Positions 16,945 through 26,999 of a DNA stretch of 64,000 nucleotides are shown piece after piece; positions within the stretch are counted from its first letter, which is position 1; each line of letters begins with the position of its first letter. This DNA is from Candidatus Cryosericum septentrionale (GTDB taxonomy: Bacteria; Caldisericota; Caldisericia; Cryosericales; Cryosericaceae). Below the pieces are notes generated by a model, which saw nothing but the letters and a program-made list of their open reading frames with translations, ran no database searches and was not told the origin of the DNA. The stretch covers positions 1-64,000 of the forward strand of contig NZ_QXIY01000035.1 of the NCBI RefSeq assembly GCF_003570995.1. The letters are read 5' to 3'. The position numbers and the translations under genes were made by a program.

Positions 16945-19900
16945 ATGAAGAAAACGATTGGCCTGCTGTGCGTGATTGCGCTTCTTGGAGCGTTGCTGGT
17001 GCCAGGCACGGGAACGGCGATGGGCGCTGTCGCGTTGACCGAGGTCGACACGATCGGCGTGATGCCCTCTGACTATGTCGGGACACTGACCATCGAGAGT
17101 GTCAACACCGTCGAGAAGGATTACCCATCGGCACAGGCATTCCCATCGCAAGGCGTGGCTGTTCTGCCGAATGGGGACGTCGTCGTGTGCGACACCGGGT
17201 ACGGCCGCATCCACGTTCTCTCGGCTGACCTTGTCCACAAGCGCGTCATAGGGTCGTTGGGGAGTGGGCGCGGTCAGCTGCAGTACCCGGCCGATGTTGC
17301 TGTGGACAGTGCCGGTAACATCTATGTCGCTGACTTCTTTGGCAACAAGGTTGTCAAGTATGGCAACGACGGCTCGGTCGTGATGGAGTTTGGCAAGGAA
17401 GGCAAGGGAGCCGGCCAGTTCGAGGGCCCTGCCGGCATCGCGGTGACGCCGGACGGCAGCATCTGGGTCGCGGACCAGTTGAACGACCGCCTGGAGCAGT
17501 TCACGGCGACAGGCACCTGGGTGACAACCGTGACAGGCATCTCCCGTCCCGCCGGCATGACCTCCGCGGGTCTTTTCCCCTATGTCGTTTCCAGTGGCGA
17601 CAGCGCCGTCTACCGGTTGAGTGGAAGGAAGGCCGTGCGCGTCTTTGCGGCCCCGGGAGAGGCGGAGAACCTTATCACGAGTGCGGCCGACCTCGCGGTC
17701 GACGCCCATGGCAACATCTATGTCGCGGACCGCGGCACGGGCCAACTACCGGTCCCCGCCGTCAAGGTCTTCTCGAGTGGTGGCCAGTACGAGCGCAGTC
17801 TTGGGCAGTACCCAGCCGACATGACCGACATCCAGGACGGCGAAGTGCTCAGTCCCGGCGGTGTCGCGGTCGCGCCTGACGGCATGGTCTACGTCATGAA
17901 CAGCGGGTTCTTCCGCGACGCGACCAATCCCTTCGGCAGTGGCTACCACGCGAAGCTCGTCGAGTACGCTCCTGGTGGTGGCGTGGTGGCTGTGCAGGAC
18001 TATGCCATCGACGTCCGGGGACGGCTCAACAATCCTCAGGACGTTGCAGTAGACGGCAAGGGTCAGCTGTGGGTAGTCTGCAGCTCGCCCGTCATCTCCG
18101 CCGACGGTCAGACGATCGAGTGGAACCGTGGATACGTGGACGTTCTGGACCGTAGCGGCAACGAACTGTTCACTGTCATGAGCGCGGGCTCCCGTTTGAT
18201 GCAGCTGGTGGAGTCCGTCGCCGCAAGCGGTGCAGGACTGGTCTACGTCGCCGCGCAGGATGCCAGGGGAGGATTTATCGCTGTCTATGATGAAGCCGGC
18301 AACTATGTCAGGACCATTGCCGCCGGCAAGGTTGACGGCACGGGCGATCTCGAGACGGCAAGCGATGGGACGCTGTGGGCCTGCAACCAGGGCGACGGGT
18401 CTGTCGTGCATCTGGCGGCCGACGGCACGGAACTGGGCCGGTTTGCAACTGCCGGTATGCCCGGCGGGCTGACCGTCCTTTCCAACGGAGACCTGCTCGT
18501 GTGCCTCTGGGGCGAGTCTTCCGAAGTTCAGCAGGTGGTTCGCTACAGCTCCACAGGGGTCGTCATCCGGGTGTTCGGAGCAGCGGGCGGCGGTCGTGGC
18601 GCCGGCCAGATGTATTATCCTCACGATGCAATGCTGCTGCCCGACGGTCTTATCCTGGTAAGCGACGCCGAGAACGGGCGCTTCGTCGCATTCCGTCAGG
18701 ACGGATCGGTCGCCTGGACGACGACCAGGTCCTGGTATCTGCCGGGCAGGATGACGTGGTCGGCGCAGGGCACCCTCTATGTGACCGACGGCTTCCATAA
18801 CGTGATCCGCGAATTCAGCTATGGCCAGCCAGGGGCGCCGCAGGGTACCGCCGTGACCGTCCGGCTGGACACTGTGGAGCACGCAGTTTCCGCTGGAGCG
18901 ACGACCCGCTTCCAGGTGAGTCTTCGCAATCGGAGTGCTCGAACAGACACCTTCACGGTGAAGTCGATTGTCCGTGGCGGGAGCGGGTGGTCGAGTTCGG
19001 TCAGTCCCGCGAGGGTCACGGTGCTGTCTGGAGCGACAGGCACGGTGGTGGTGACGGTCCAGGTCCCGGTGGGCCTCACGCCGGGGACAGTCGGTGACGT
19101 GGATGTTGAGGTTCGCAGCGCGCTGGACCCTGCGAGTATCACGACCGTCCACGCCCAAGTCGTGATTCGTACTGCTCCCCCTGTTGTTGTCGGCGGAGTG
19201 TCGTTCGAGACGTTCATGGGAGCGACGGTGCAAGTGCCGCTGGATGCACGGGATGCGGAGAATCTCTACGGAGCGGGGTGTCGTGTCACCTATGACGGCA
19301 AGGCGCTGCAGTTCGTGAGTGTCGCGAAGGGCGACCTCCTGGGCACCGACACGTTGTTCATCGAGAATCACGGCACCGCAGGCGAAGTTCGCGTCGCGTT
19401 GACACTCAAGGGCGACGCCCAGCCGATCAGCGGAAACGGCAGTATCGCTGTTTTGACGTTCCGCGCGCTCGAGGCTGGAACGACGCAGTTGGACATCGAC
19501 GAGCTTCAGTTACTCGGTGGAGACGGGGGGAGGCAAGCACTTGCGGGCAAGGCGCGTTCCATTCCCGTGCGTGTCCTCGCAGAACACGCCCGAACGGTTC
19601 TTGTCCTTCGCGTCGGCTTGCCGACCATGAAAGTCGGCAGTTCCAGCATCGTTCTGGATGCGCCGCCGGTTATTGTCGAGGGACGCACGTTGGTCCCGAT
19701 CCGGGCAGTCGTCGAATCACTTGGTGGAACCGTCGTCTGGGATGCTGCCAGCCAGACGGTGACCATATTGCTTGACGGGACCAGACTCAAGCTCATCATT
19801 GGGAAGTCGAGTGCATTGGTGAATGGCAAATCGATGCCTGTCGACAGCACAAACTCAAAGGTCGTGCCTCAGATCCTGAATAGTCGCACGATGCTCCCTC

Positions 19901-19986
19901 TGCGCTTCGTCGCCGAGAGTCTGGGTGCAGATGTGCAATGGGAAGGTTCGACTCAGACGATCACCGTCACGTACCCCAAACCCTGA
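16945..19986 (+). CDS. Secreted NHL-repeat, cohesin and copper-amine-oxidase-N protein
   Basis: ATG 16945 lies close behind the protease stop; the AGGAGA ribosome site overlaps that stop, so the pair is co-transcribed. The 1013-aa protein has a signal peptide (1-28) and an NHL-type beta propeller (about 60-630; repeats such as YPADVAVDSAGNIYVADFFG and GPAGIAVTPDGSIWVADQ). A beta-sandwich domain (635-742) is followed by a cohesin-like domain (747-862; CRVTYDGKALQFVSVAKGDL). A C-terminal copper-amine-oxidase-N1 domain (885-1012) contains GRTLVPIRAVVESLGG and LPLRFVAESLGADV. The last type often mediates cell-surface attachment in anaerobes. The protein is a plausible scaffold for the dockerin-bearing protease. 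Confidence 0.9.
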   Translation: MKKTIGLLCVIALLGALLVPGTGTAMGAVALTEVDTIGVMPSDYVGTLTIESVNTVEKDYPSAQAFPSQGVAVLPNGDVVVCDTGYGRIHVLSADLVHKRVIGSLGSGRGQLQYPADVAVDSAGNIYVADFFGNKVVKYGNDGSVVMEFGKEGKGAGQFEGPAGIAVTPDGSIWVADQLNDRLEQFTATGTWVTTVTGISRPAGMTSAGLFPYVVSSGDSAVYRLSGRKAVRVFAAPGEAENLITSAADLAVDAHGNIYVADRGTGQLPVPAVKVFSSGGQYERSLGQYPADMTDIQDGEVLSPGGVAVAPDGMVYVMNSGFFRDATNPFGSGYHAKLVEYAPGGGVVAVQDYAIDVRGRLNNPQDVAVDGKGQLWVVCSSPVISADGQTIEWNRGYVDVLDRSGNELFTVMSAGSRLMQLVESVAASGAGLVYVAAQDARGGFIAVYDEAGNYVRTIAAGKVDGTGDLETASDGTLWACNQGDGSVVHLAADGTELGRFATAGMPGGLTVLSNGDLLVCLWGESSEVQQVVRYSSTGVVIRVFGAAGGGRGAGQMYYPHDAMLLPDGLILVSDAENGRFVAFRQDGSVAWTTTRSWYLPGRMTWSAQGTLYVTDGFHNVIREFSYGQPGAPQGTAVTVRLDTVEHAVSAGATTRFQVSLRNRSARTDTFTVKSIVRGGSGWSSSVSPARVTVLSGATGTVVVTVQVPVGLTPGTVGDVDVEVRSALDPASITTVHAQVVIRTAPPVVVGGVSFETFMGATVQVPLDARDAENLYGAGCRVTYDGKALQFVSVAKGDLLGTDTLFIENHGTAGEVRVALTLKGDAQPISGNGSIAVLTFRALEAGTTQLDIDELQLLGGDGGRQALAGKARSIPVRVLAEHARTVLVLRVGLPTMKVGSSSIVLDAPPVIVEGRTLVPIRAVVESLGGTVVWDAASQTVTILLDGTRLKLIIGKSSALVNGKSMPVDSTNSKVVPQILNSRTMLPLRFVAESLGADVQWEGSTQTITVTYPKP

Positions 19987-20014
19987 GGTTCCCATGGGTT
20001 GCAGGTATGAAGAT

Positions 20015-20037
20015 GCCCCCGCGAATGGGGGCGTTTT
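20015..20037 (+). terminator. Rho-independent terminator
   Basis: GCCCCC (20015-20020) pairs with GGGGGC (20027-20032) around GCGAAT and is followed by GTTTT. It closes the protease/NHL operon. Confidence 0.75.
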
Positions 20038-20258
20038 CATATCCGGCCCTGCGGCGCGATGCGCATGAGTCCGCTGTCTGCGTTGTCTCGGCCAGTGAAC
20101 GGCATAAACTGTTATGAGGAGTATCTCACACTCTCAACGGCATGAGGGTGATGCATGTGTTCTCCCAATGGTGGCAGGAACCTGACCGGCTCCAGCTGCG
20201 TGCACGTTGATTTGCTCCAGAGTTGTGGCTCTGCTTTGAAACAGGAGGTTGACATATC

Positions 20259-23132
20259 ATGACTGGACAGACGGCAATGATATCGGCGTTCGGCGTACTG
20301 CTGCTGGTGGCTGTCGCCATCTTCATCTGGGTGCGCAGGAGCAAGTTCGGCAGCTGGGCCCTGGGGCTCAGCGTGGCGCTTCTGCTCGTCGCAGTCGCGG
20401 GGCTGCTGTTCTCGGCGCTGGCAGGCATCTACACAGATTTCCTGTTCTTCACCGAGGTCGGCTACCGGCAGGTCTTCTGGACGAGGACACTGGCGAGAAT
20501 CGCCGCCTATTTAGCGGGGGCCGTCGTGGCCTATGCCGTGGTGTGGGCGGTGACCGGGCTTCCGCGCGGCCTGTTTGCGGGGATGAACGCGGACGACGCC
20601 CGCCACACCTCCCAGGTCCTCAAATGGACGCATATCGTTATCGCTCTTGTCGCTGCGAATTTCGTCGGGCTGGGCGCAAGCGGTCTCAGTCTTCAGCTCC
20701 TGGCGGCGGTACGCCAGGTGGCCTCGACGGCGTACACCGACCCCATCTTCGGGCATAGCATCAGCTTTTACTTCTTCACCTACCCTGTCGTGCGAGGGCT
20801 CCTGGGCATTCTTGCGGGTATCGCCGTAGGTGGTATGGCGGTGATCGGCGCGAGTTTCCTCATGGCGAGTTCCGTGCCGGGCGACGCCGCACTGCGCCGT
20901 GGGCTGCGTAACCGCCTGAGCTTCTTTGCAGGCATCCTGCTGCTGATCGCGGCTGTGGGAGTCTGGATCTCGATGTATGGACTCCTGTTCCAGAGCAACG
21001 GCGTCGTGTTCGGCGTGAGCAACGCAGATCAGGTCGTCCGCATCCCGCTCATCAAGGTGACGGCCGTGGGTGTCCTGCTGTGTGGTATCGTATTCCTGCT
21101 GGCTTCGTTCAAACCACGGTTGGCAAACCCGAGATTCCTCGGCTGGGTGGGCGCCATCACGCTCATCGCGTATATTCTGCTTGTGTCCGGCATTCCAGCG
21201 CTCTATCAGCGCTTTGTCGTCAAGCCCAACGAACTCTCGCGCGAAACGCCCTATCTGGCCAACAACATCGCGGCGACCAACACCGCTTTCGGCCTGTCGG
21301 CCGTCAACGTGATCCCCGATCCCGGCACGCAGACGACCTTGACCACAGGTGCCGTCATCGCCAACAAGGACGTGCTTCAGAACGTGCGGCTGTGGGACTG
21401 GCGCGCGCTGGCCGACACCAACGAGCAGCTGCAGTCCATCCGCAGCTACTACAAGTTCAACGACATTGACATCGACCGCTACACATTGAACGGGACGTCG
21501 CAGGAGGTCATGATCGCCGCGCGCGAACTGGACCAGTCACTGTTGCCAGACACGTCGCGCAGTTTCGTCAATGATCGCCTGGTCTACACCCATGGGTTCG
21601 GCGTGGTCGCAAATGGCGTTAGCGACTTCTCGTCCGAAGGCGCGCCCGTGTATGCGGTGAAGGACATTCCCCCCGTCAGCAGCGGTGGGTTTGTCGATAT
21701 TTCTGAGCCACGCATCTACTATGGTGAAGGCACGAGCGGGTTTGCCATCGTCAAGGGCAACTCGTCGGAATTTGACTATCCGCAGGGCGATGCCAACAAG
21801 CAGTACCAGTACACGGGCAACGGCGGCATCCGCTTGTCGCTGATCAACCGGCTCGCCTTCTCCTTCGTCAACCAGAATGTCAACATCCTGATATCGGGAC
21901 AGATCAGCAGCGAATCACGTATCATGGTCTACCGCAATCTCCAGGAACGCATCAAGCACATCGCGCCATTCCTCGAGGTGGACAGTGACCCCTACATCGT
22001 CGTGGACCCCGAGGGCAAGCTCTTCTGGTTCGGCCAGGGGTATACGACGTCGCAGTACTTTCCCTACAGCGAGTACTACGATGCCGGCACAGAGTTGAAC
22101 GGCAAGGTCGTCAACTACATCCGCAACAGTTTCATGTACACCGTGAACGCATTTGACGGGACGACGATCTTCTACCTCATCGACAAAGCCGATCCCATTG
22201 CGGCTACCATCGACCGCGTTTACCCAGGGCTGTTCAAGTCGCTCGACGACGCTCCATCGTTCGTCAAGGAGCACTACCGGTATCCATCCGGGCTGGGCGC
22301 GTTGCAGAGCCGCGTATTCTCGAAGTACCACATGACGGACCCCCGTGTGTTCTATGGACAGGAAGACCAGTGGGCGGTGGGGAAGGAACGCTACCTGGGA
22401 ACAGATACCCCTATCGAGCCCTATTATATCTTCTTCAGGCTGCCGGGGTCGACGGGGCCTGTGTTTTCGCTGGTCACGCCGTTCACACCCGTCGGCAAGG
22501 ACAACCTCGTGGCGCTGATGGCAATCAGTTCCGATATTGGCAGCCCCGACCGTGTGTCTGTCATCAAGTTCAGCAAGGACCGTGTTGTGTACGGTCCATT
22601 CCAGGTCGAAGCCCGCATCGATCAGGATACGGAGATCTCCAAGACGTTGACACTCTGGAACCAGCAGGGTTCGCAGGTCCTGCGGGGCAACATGCTCATC
22701 CTGCCGGTCGACGGTTCGCTGCTGTATATTGAGCCCATCTACCTGCAGTCCAGTAGTTCCAAGATGCCGCAGATCAAGAAGATCGTCGCGGCCACCAAAG
22801 ACAAGCTGGTATGGGGGGATAATCTGGACCAGGCTCTGAGCAGTCTCCTGGGAACTCCGGTGGACATTGGCGGGGTAGGCCCTGCGACCACCGAACCTGG
22901 GTCGGTTGTAACACCTGGTCCGGTCGTACCACCAGGGACGGGGACGACGGGTGGGAATGTCACGCCCGGGATGGTGACTGCTGAACAGAAAGCGCTCATC
23001 GCAGAGGCAGTCGCCACGATGACCCGCTACAAGCAGTACACGGCGACGGGTGACTTCGCGAATGCTGGAAAGGAACTCAAGGCGCTCGAGGATGTCCTGG
23101 CAAAACTGGACGCCCTGAAGACGACGCCATAA
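20259..23132 (+). CDS. UPF0182 family large membrane protein
   Basis: The start is ATG 20259, ten bases after AGGAGG at 20243-20248. The 957-aa protein has about seven N-terminal transmembrane segments (to about residue 320; FSALAGIYTDFLFFTEVGY is a family signature). A large extracytoplasmic domain follows with UPF0182 motifs RETPYLANNIAATNTAFGL, LWDWRALADTNEQLQSIR, FNDIDIDRY and YPSGLGALQSRVFSKYH. The end is a Pro/Thr/Gly-rich linker (TTEPGSVVTPGPVVPPG) and a short helical tail. The family is widespread in Actinobacteria, cyanobacteria and anaerobes but has no established function. It appears to be transcribed alone between two terminators. Confidence 0.93.
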   Translation: MTGQTAMISAFGVLLLVAVAIFIWVRRSKFGSWALGLSVALLLVAVAGLLFSALAGIYTDFLFFTEVGYRQVFWTRTLARIAAYLAGAVVAYAVVWAVTGLPRGLFAGMNADDARHTSQVLKWTHIVIALVAANFVGLGASGLSLQLLAAVRQVASTAYTDPIFGHSISFYFFTYPVVRGLLGILAGIAVGGMAVIGASFLMASSVPGDAALRRGLRNRLSFFAGILLLIAAVGVWISMYGLLFQSNGVVFGVSNADQVVRIPLIKVTAVGVLLCGIVFLLASFKPRLANPRFLGWVGAITLIAYILLVSGIPALYQRFVVKPNELSRETPYLANNIAATNTAFGLSAVNVIPDPGTQTTLTTGAVIANKDVLQNVRLWDWRALADTNEQLQSIRSYYKFNDIDIDRYTLNGTSQEVMIAARELDQSLLPDTSRSFVNDRLVYTHGFGVVANGVSDFSSEGAPVYAVKDIPPVSSGGFVDISEPRIYYGEGTSGFAIVKGNSSEFDYPQGDANKQYQYTGNGGIRLSLINRLAFSFVNQNVNILISGQISSESRIMVYRNLQERIKHIAPFLEVDSDPYIVVDPEGKLFWFGQGYTTSQYFPYSEYYDAGTELNGKVVNYIRNSFMYTVNAFDGTTIFYLIDKADPIAATIDRVYPGLFKSLDDAPSFVKEHYRYPSGLGALQSRVFSKYHMTDPRVFYGQEDQWAVGKERYLGTDTPIEPYYIFFRLPGSTGPVFSLVTPFTPVGKDNLVALMAISSDIGSPDRVSVIKFSKDRVVYGPFQVEARIDQDTEISKTLTLWNQQGSQVLRGNMLILPVDGSLLYIEPIYLQSSSSKMPQIKKIVAATKDKLVWGDNLDQALSSLLGTPVDIGGVGPATTEPGSVVTPGPVVPPGTGTTGGNVTPGMVTAEQKALIAEAVATMTRYKQYTATGDFANAGKELKALEDVLAKLDALKTTP

Positions 23133-23155
23133 CACCAACCCCGGAGTGTGCAGGC

Positions 23156-23184
23156 GGGCCACAGCGCGCGCTGTGGCCCTTTTT
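23156..23184 (+). terminator. Rho-independent terminator
   Basis: GGGCCACAGC (23156-23165) pairs perfectly with GCTGTGGCCC (23170-23179) around GCGC, followed by TTTTT. It terminates the UPF0182 gene. Confidence 0.9.
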
Positions 23185-23250
23185 GCATATACTGGACAAA
23201 AGGCACCGGCTCTCCTCCAAAATCCCGGTGTCTTTGGTGGAGAACTGGAC

Positions 23251-24162
23251 ATGATGCGACAACCTGACGTACGGCGTGGAATTCCTCTGGCATTGTGCGC
23301 CGGTACGCTGCTGGGAGCAAGAGCTCCTCTTTCAAAGCTGCTGGTCTCCCGGATGGACCCCGTAGCCCTCGCAGGAGCGCTGTTTACCGGTCCGACGTTC
23401 ATCGCTGCACTGGCGCTGCTGCTGGGATTTGGCAGACGAGGGCAATATGTGCCCGTCACGCGCCGGGATGTTCCACGTCTCGCGGTAGCAGTGCTGACCG
23501 GGACGATCGCGGCACCTGTCCTCCTCATGTATGGGATCCGTATTTCCAGTGGATTTGCTGCTTCGCTCATGCTCAACATGGAGGCTGTCGCAACGGCGCT
23601 CATTGCACTGGCATTCTTTGGCGAGCGCGTCTCTCCATCGATCTGGCTTGCTGTCCTGTGCATGACGGTCACCGGCATTCTTGTCACCGGTACGGGAAGT
23701 GCAGGGTCAGCGCCTGTCGTGGGAGCAATGCTCATTCTCGGCTCCTGTGTCGCATGGGGGATCGAGACAAATGTCGTGACGACGCTCTCGTCGCGTGATC
23801 CGCTGATGGTCACGCTCTTGGAGTGCCTGCCTGCGGCATTGACACTCACGCTGGTGGCTGCTTTCCGCGTGGGTGGCCTGCCCCCGGTGCGCGATCTCCT
23901 GTTGGGAATGCTGTTGGGATCCGTGTGCAACGGAGCAGGCCTGCTGCTCTACTTCATGTCCCTGCGGACCATGGGCGCGGCACGAACAGCCGCTTTCGCA
24001 GGCGTCGGGCCCCTAGCTGGCGCCCTGCTGTCGCTCGTGGTGTTTAGAACGCCTGTTACCTGGGTCGTCGTTGCTGCGCTCGGACTGACGGCGGCAGCCA
24101 TCCTCGTCGTGGGGCGCGACGACGAGTGGTGTTCACTAGTGTGGGAGACGGTGGAGCGGTGA
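23251..24162 (+). CDS. EamA/DMT superfamily transporter, first of a pair
   Basis: The start is ATG 23251, eight bases behind GGTGGAG; a second ATG follows at 23254. The 303-aa protein has ten predicted transmembrane helices in two EamA repeats; helix motifs include APVLLMYGIRISSGFAASL and MGAARTAAFAGVGPLAGALL. DMT carriers of this type export small metabolites such as amino acids. The next gene is a clear paralogue (RRGIPLAL, DPxALAG, APVLLM, PLAGALLSLV are shared) and its GTG overlaps this stop, so the two arose by tandem duplication and may work as a pair. Confidence 0.9.
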   Translation: MMRQPDVRRGIPLALCAGTLLGARAPLSKLLVSRMDPVALAGALFTGPTFIAALALLLGFGRRGQYVPVTRRDVPRLAVAVLTGTIAAPVLLMYGIRISSGFAASLMLNMEAVATALIALAFFGERVSPSIWLAVLCMTVTGILVTGTGSAGSAPVVGAMLILGSCVAWGIETNVVTTLSSRDPLMVTLLECLPAALTLTLVAAFRVGGLPPVRDLLLGMLLGSVCNGAGLLLYFMSLRTMGAARTAAFAGVGPLAGALLSLVVFRTPVTWVVVAALGLTAAAILVVGRDDEWCSLVWETVER

Positions 24163-25064
24163 ACGTCCGCCGTGGTATCCCGCTGGCGCTGGGAGCAGGA
24201 GTCCTGTTCGGGCTCAGTGCCCCATTGTCAAAGCTCATCGTCGCCGGCATGGATCCGATCGCACTCGCGGGTGTCCTCTATCTTGGTGCATTCGCGGCCG
24301 TGTCTGTCGGTCGTCTGCTCGGGGTGACGCGTGGACTGCAGAGCGAACCACTCCGGCGCTCCGACATGCCGTACGTGATTGCGATGATCACCATCGGCGG
24401 GATTATGGCGCCGGTGCTCCTGATGTTCGGCGTGCGCGCGGCGTCGGGGTTCACGGCATCGCTTCTCCTGAACCTCGAGGGCGTGACCACGGCGCTTATC
24501 GCATGGATGTTCTTCAAGGAACGTGTTTCGGGGGCGGTATGGGGCGCGGTCGCGCTGATGACGATGACCGGTGTCCTGCTCACCGGGGTCACCACGGGCG
24601 GGAGGTCCAGCATGATCGGACCGCTGCTGATCATGGGTGCTGCCATTGGGTGGGGCGTCGACAACAACGTGTCCGCTCGGCTGTCCCGCTGTGATCCGCT
24701 TATTTTGGTCAGTATCAAGGGACTGGCGGCGGGGCTCTTCTCTCTGGGACTCTCGTGGGCGACCAGAGGCGGCCTGCCTGCCCCGACTAACCTTCTGGCC
24801 GGCCTTGGCGTCGGCTGCATCTCGTATGGGGTTTCCCTTGTGCTGTTCATCCTTTCGCTCAAGGTCATGGGCGCGGCCCGCACGGGAGCTTTCTTTGCCG
24901 TGGGTCCTCTGGCCGGAGCCCTGCTGTCGCTGGTCATCTTCCGCAGTCCGTTCACGTGGTCGATGGCGGTGGCACTAGTCCTGACAGCAGCGTCGATCGC
25001 GCTGGTGGCAAGCGAGGGCCTGCGCACCGATGGAAGACAACGAGCCGACCAGTTGACCGACTGA
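24159..25064 (+). CDS. EamA/DMT superfamily transporter, second of a pair
   Basis: The most likely start is GTG 24159 (VNVRRGIPLALGAG), overlapping the preceding stop as GTGA; this gives 301 aa aligned end to end with its upstream paralogue. It has ten transmembrane helices and the same EamA signatures (APVLLMFGVRAASGFTASLL, MGAARTGAFFAVGPLAGALL). Translational coupling with the first copy suggests a heterodimeric or dosage-matched pair. Substrate is unknown. By eye roughly half of residues are identical between the two, so the duplication is old. Confidence 0.9.
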   Translation: MNVRRGIPLALGAGVLFGLSAPLSKLIVAGMDPIALAGVLYLGAFAAVSVGRLLGVTRGLQSEPLRRSDMPYVIAMITIGGIMAPVLLMFGVRAASGFTASLLLNLEGVTTALIAWMFFKERVSGAVWGAVALMTMTGVLLTGVTTGGRSSMIGPLLIMGAAIGWGVDNNVSARLSRCDPLILVSIKGLAAGLFSLGLSWATRGGLPAPTNLLAGLGVGCISYGVSLVLFILSLKVMGAARTGAFFAVGPLAGALLSLVIFRSPFTWSMAVALVLTAASIALVASEGLRTDGRQRADQLTD

Positions 25065-25118
25065 CCGTTCTGGGCAAACTGTAATATCTGAAGGAAGTTC
25101 GTCATCCGGGAGGCTCAT

Positions 25119-25556
25119 ATGAAGTGGGTAACGCGCGCACACGTGCATGTGGACAGGGTCGCGTGTCCATGGCTGATCAGCCGGTTCGTCGACAATAACG
25201 CGGAGTTCGTGTTTGTAGCGACCGACATCGTGGATCAGTTCGCCAAGGACGAGGTTGCGACACCGTTCGACATTGAAGGCGCCGAGCTGGGTCATCAAGA
25301 CGGTCACTGCAGCTTTGTCTCCATCATGGAGAAGTATCATCTCACGGATAAGGCGCTGTTGCAGCTTGCCGAAGTCGTCAACGCCGCGGACACGGATCAG
25401 CTGGACACGAACCCATACGCCAAGGGGCTCGAAGCGCTGGCGCAGGGATTCTCGCTGATGTATCCGGACGACACCGACAACCTGGAGGCTCAATTCGCCG
25501 TCTATGACGCCTTGTACGCGTTCTTCCGGCTCAAGGTCGCCCGCGAGAACACGTAA
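25119..25556 (+). CDS. ChrB-like (chromate resistance domain) protein
   Basis: The start is ATG 25119 after GGGAGG at 25108-25113. The 145-aa protein begins KWVTRAHVHVDRVACPWLI, the signature of the ChrB C-terminal (Chrome_Resist) family, and keeps the conserved GHQDGHCSFV and the tail FAVYDALYAFFRL. In chromate operons ChrB is a regulator; stand-alone short versions without a ChrA exporter are common in anaerobes and their role is undefined. The paired His and Cys residues could bind metal. There is no chrA here, so a direct chromate function should not be assumed. Confidence 0.85.
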   Translation: MKWVTRAHVHVDRVACPWLISRFVDNNAEFVFVATDIVDQFAKDEVATPFDIEGAELGHQDGHCSFVSIMEKYHLTDKALLQLAEVVNAADTDQLDTNPYAKGLEALAQGFSLMYPDDTDNLEAQFAVYDALYAFFRLKVARENT

Positions 25557-25587
25557 ACTCACACATCACTCACACTGGAAACACTGA

Positions 25588-26925
<1,338 letters not shown>

Positions 26926-26948
26926 GTAGCGGGGAAGAGCACCTGAAC

Positions 26949-26999
26949 GGCGCGGCACGACTCCTGTCCACGAAATGAATCAGGACAGCGTGCCGCGCC
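26949..26999 (+). promoter_or_regulatory. Long hairpin holding the MFS start codon in its loop
   Basis: GGCGCGGCACG (26949-26959) pairs with CGTGCCGCGCC (26989-26999) and inside it CTGTCC (26964-26969) pairs with GGACAG (26983-26988). The annotated ATG 26975 lies in the 13-base loop. It may be the enolase terminator (no T-run) or a translational switch for the MFS gene. Confidence 0.5.

Noticed and set aside
17746-19371. Open frame of 541 codons opposite the NHL/cohesin gene
   Set aside because: Antisense shadow of a gene with clear domains and signal peptide.
21915-23930. Open frame of 671 codons opposite the UPF0182 and first DMT genes
   Set aside because: It spans two unrelated genes and a strong terminator; no motif or ribosome site.
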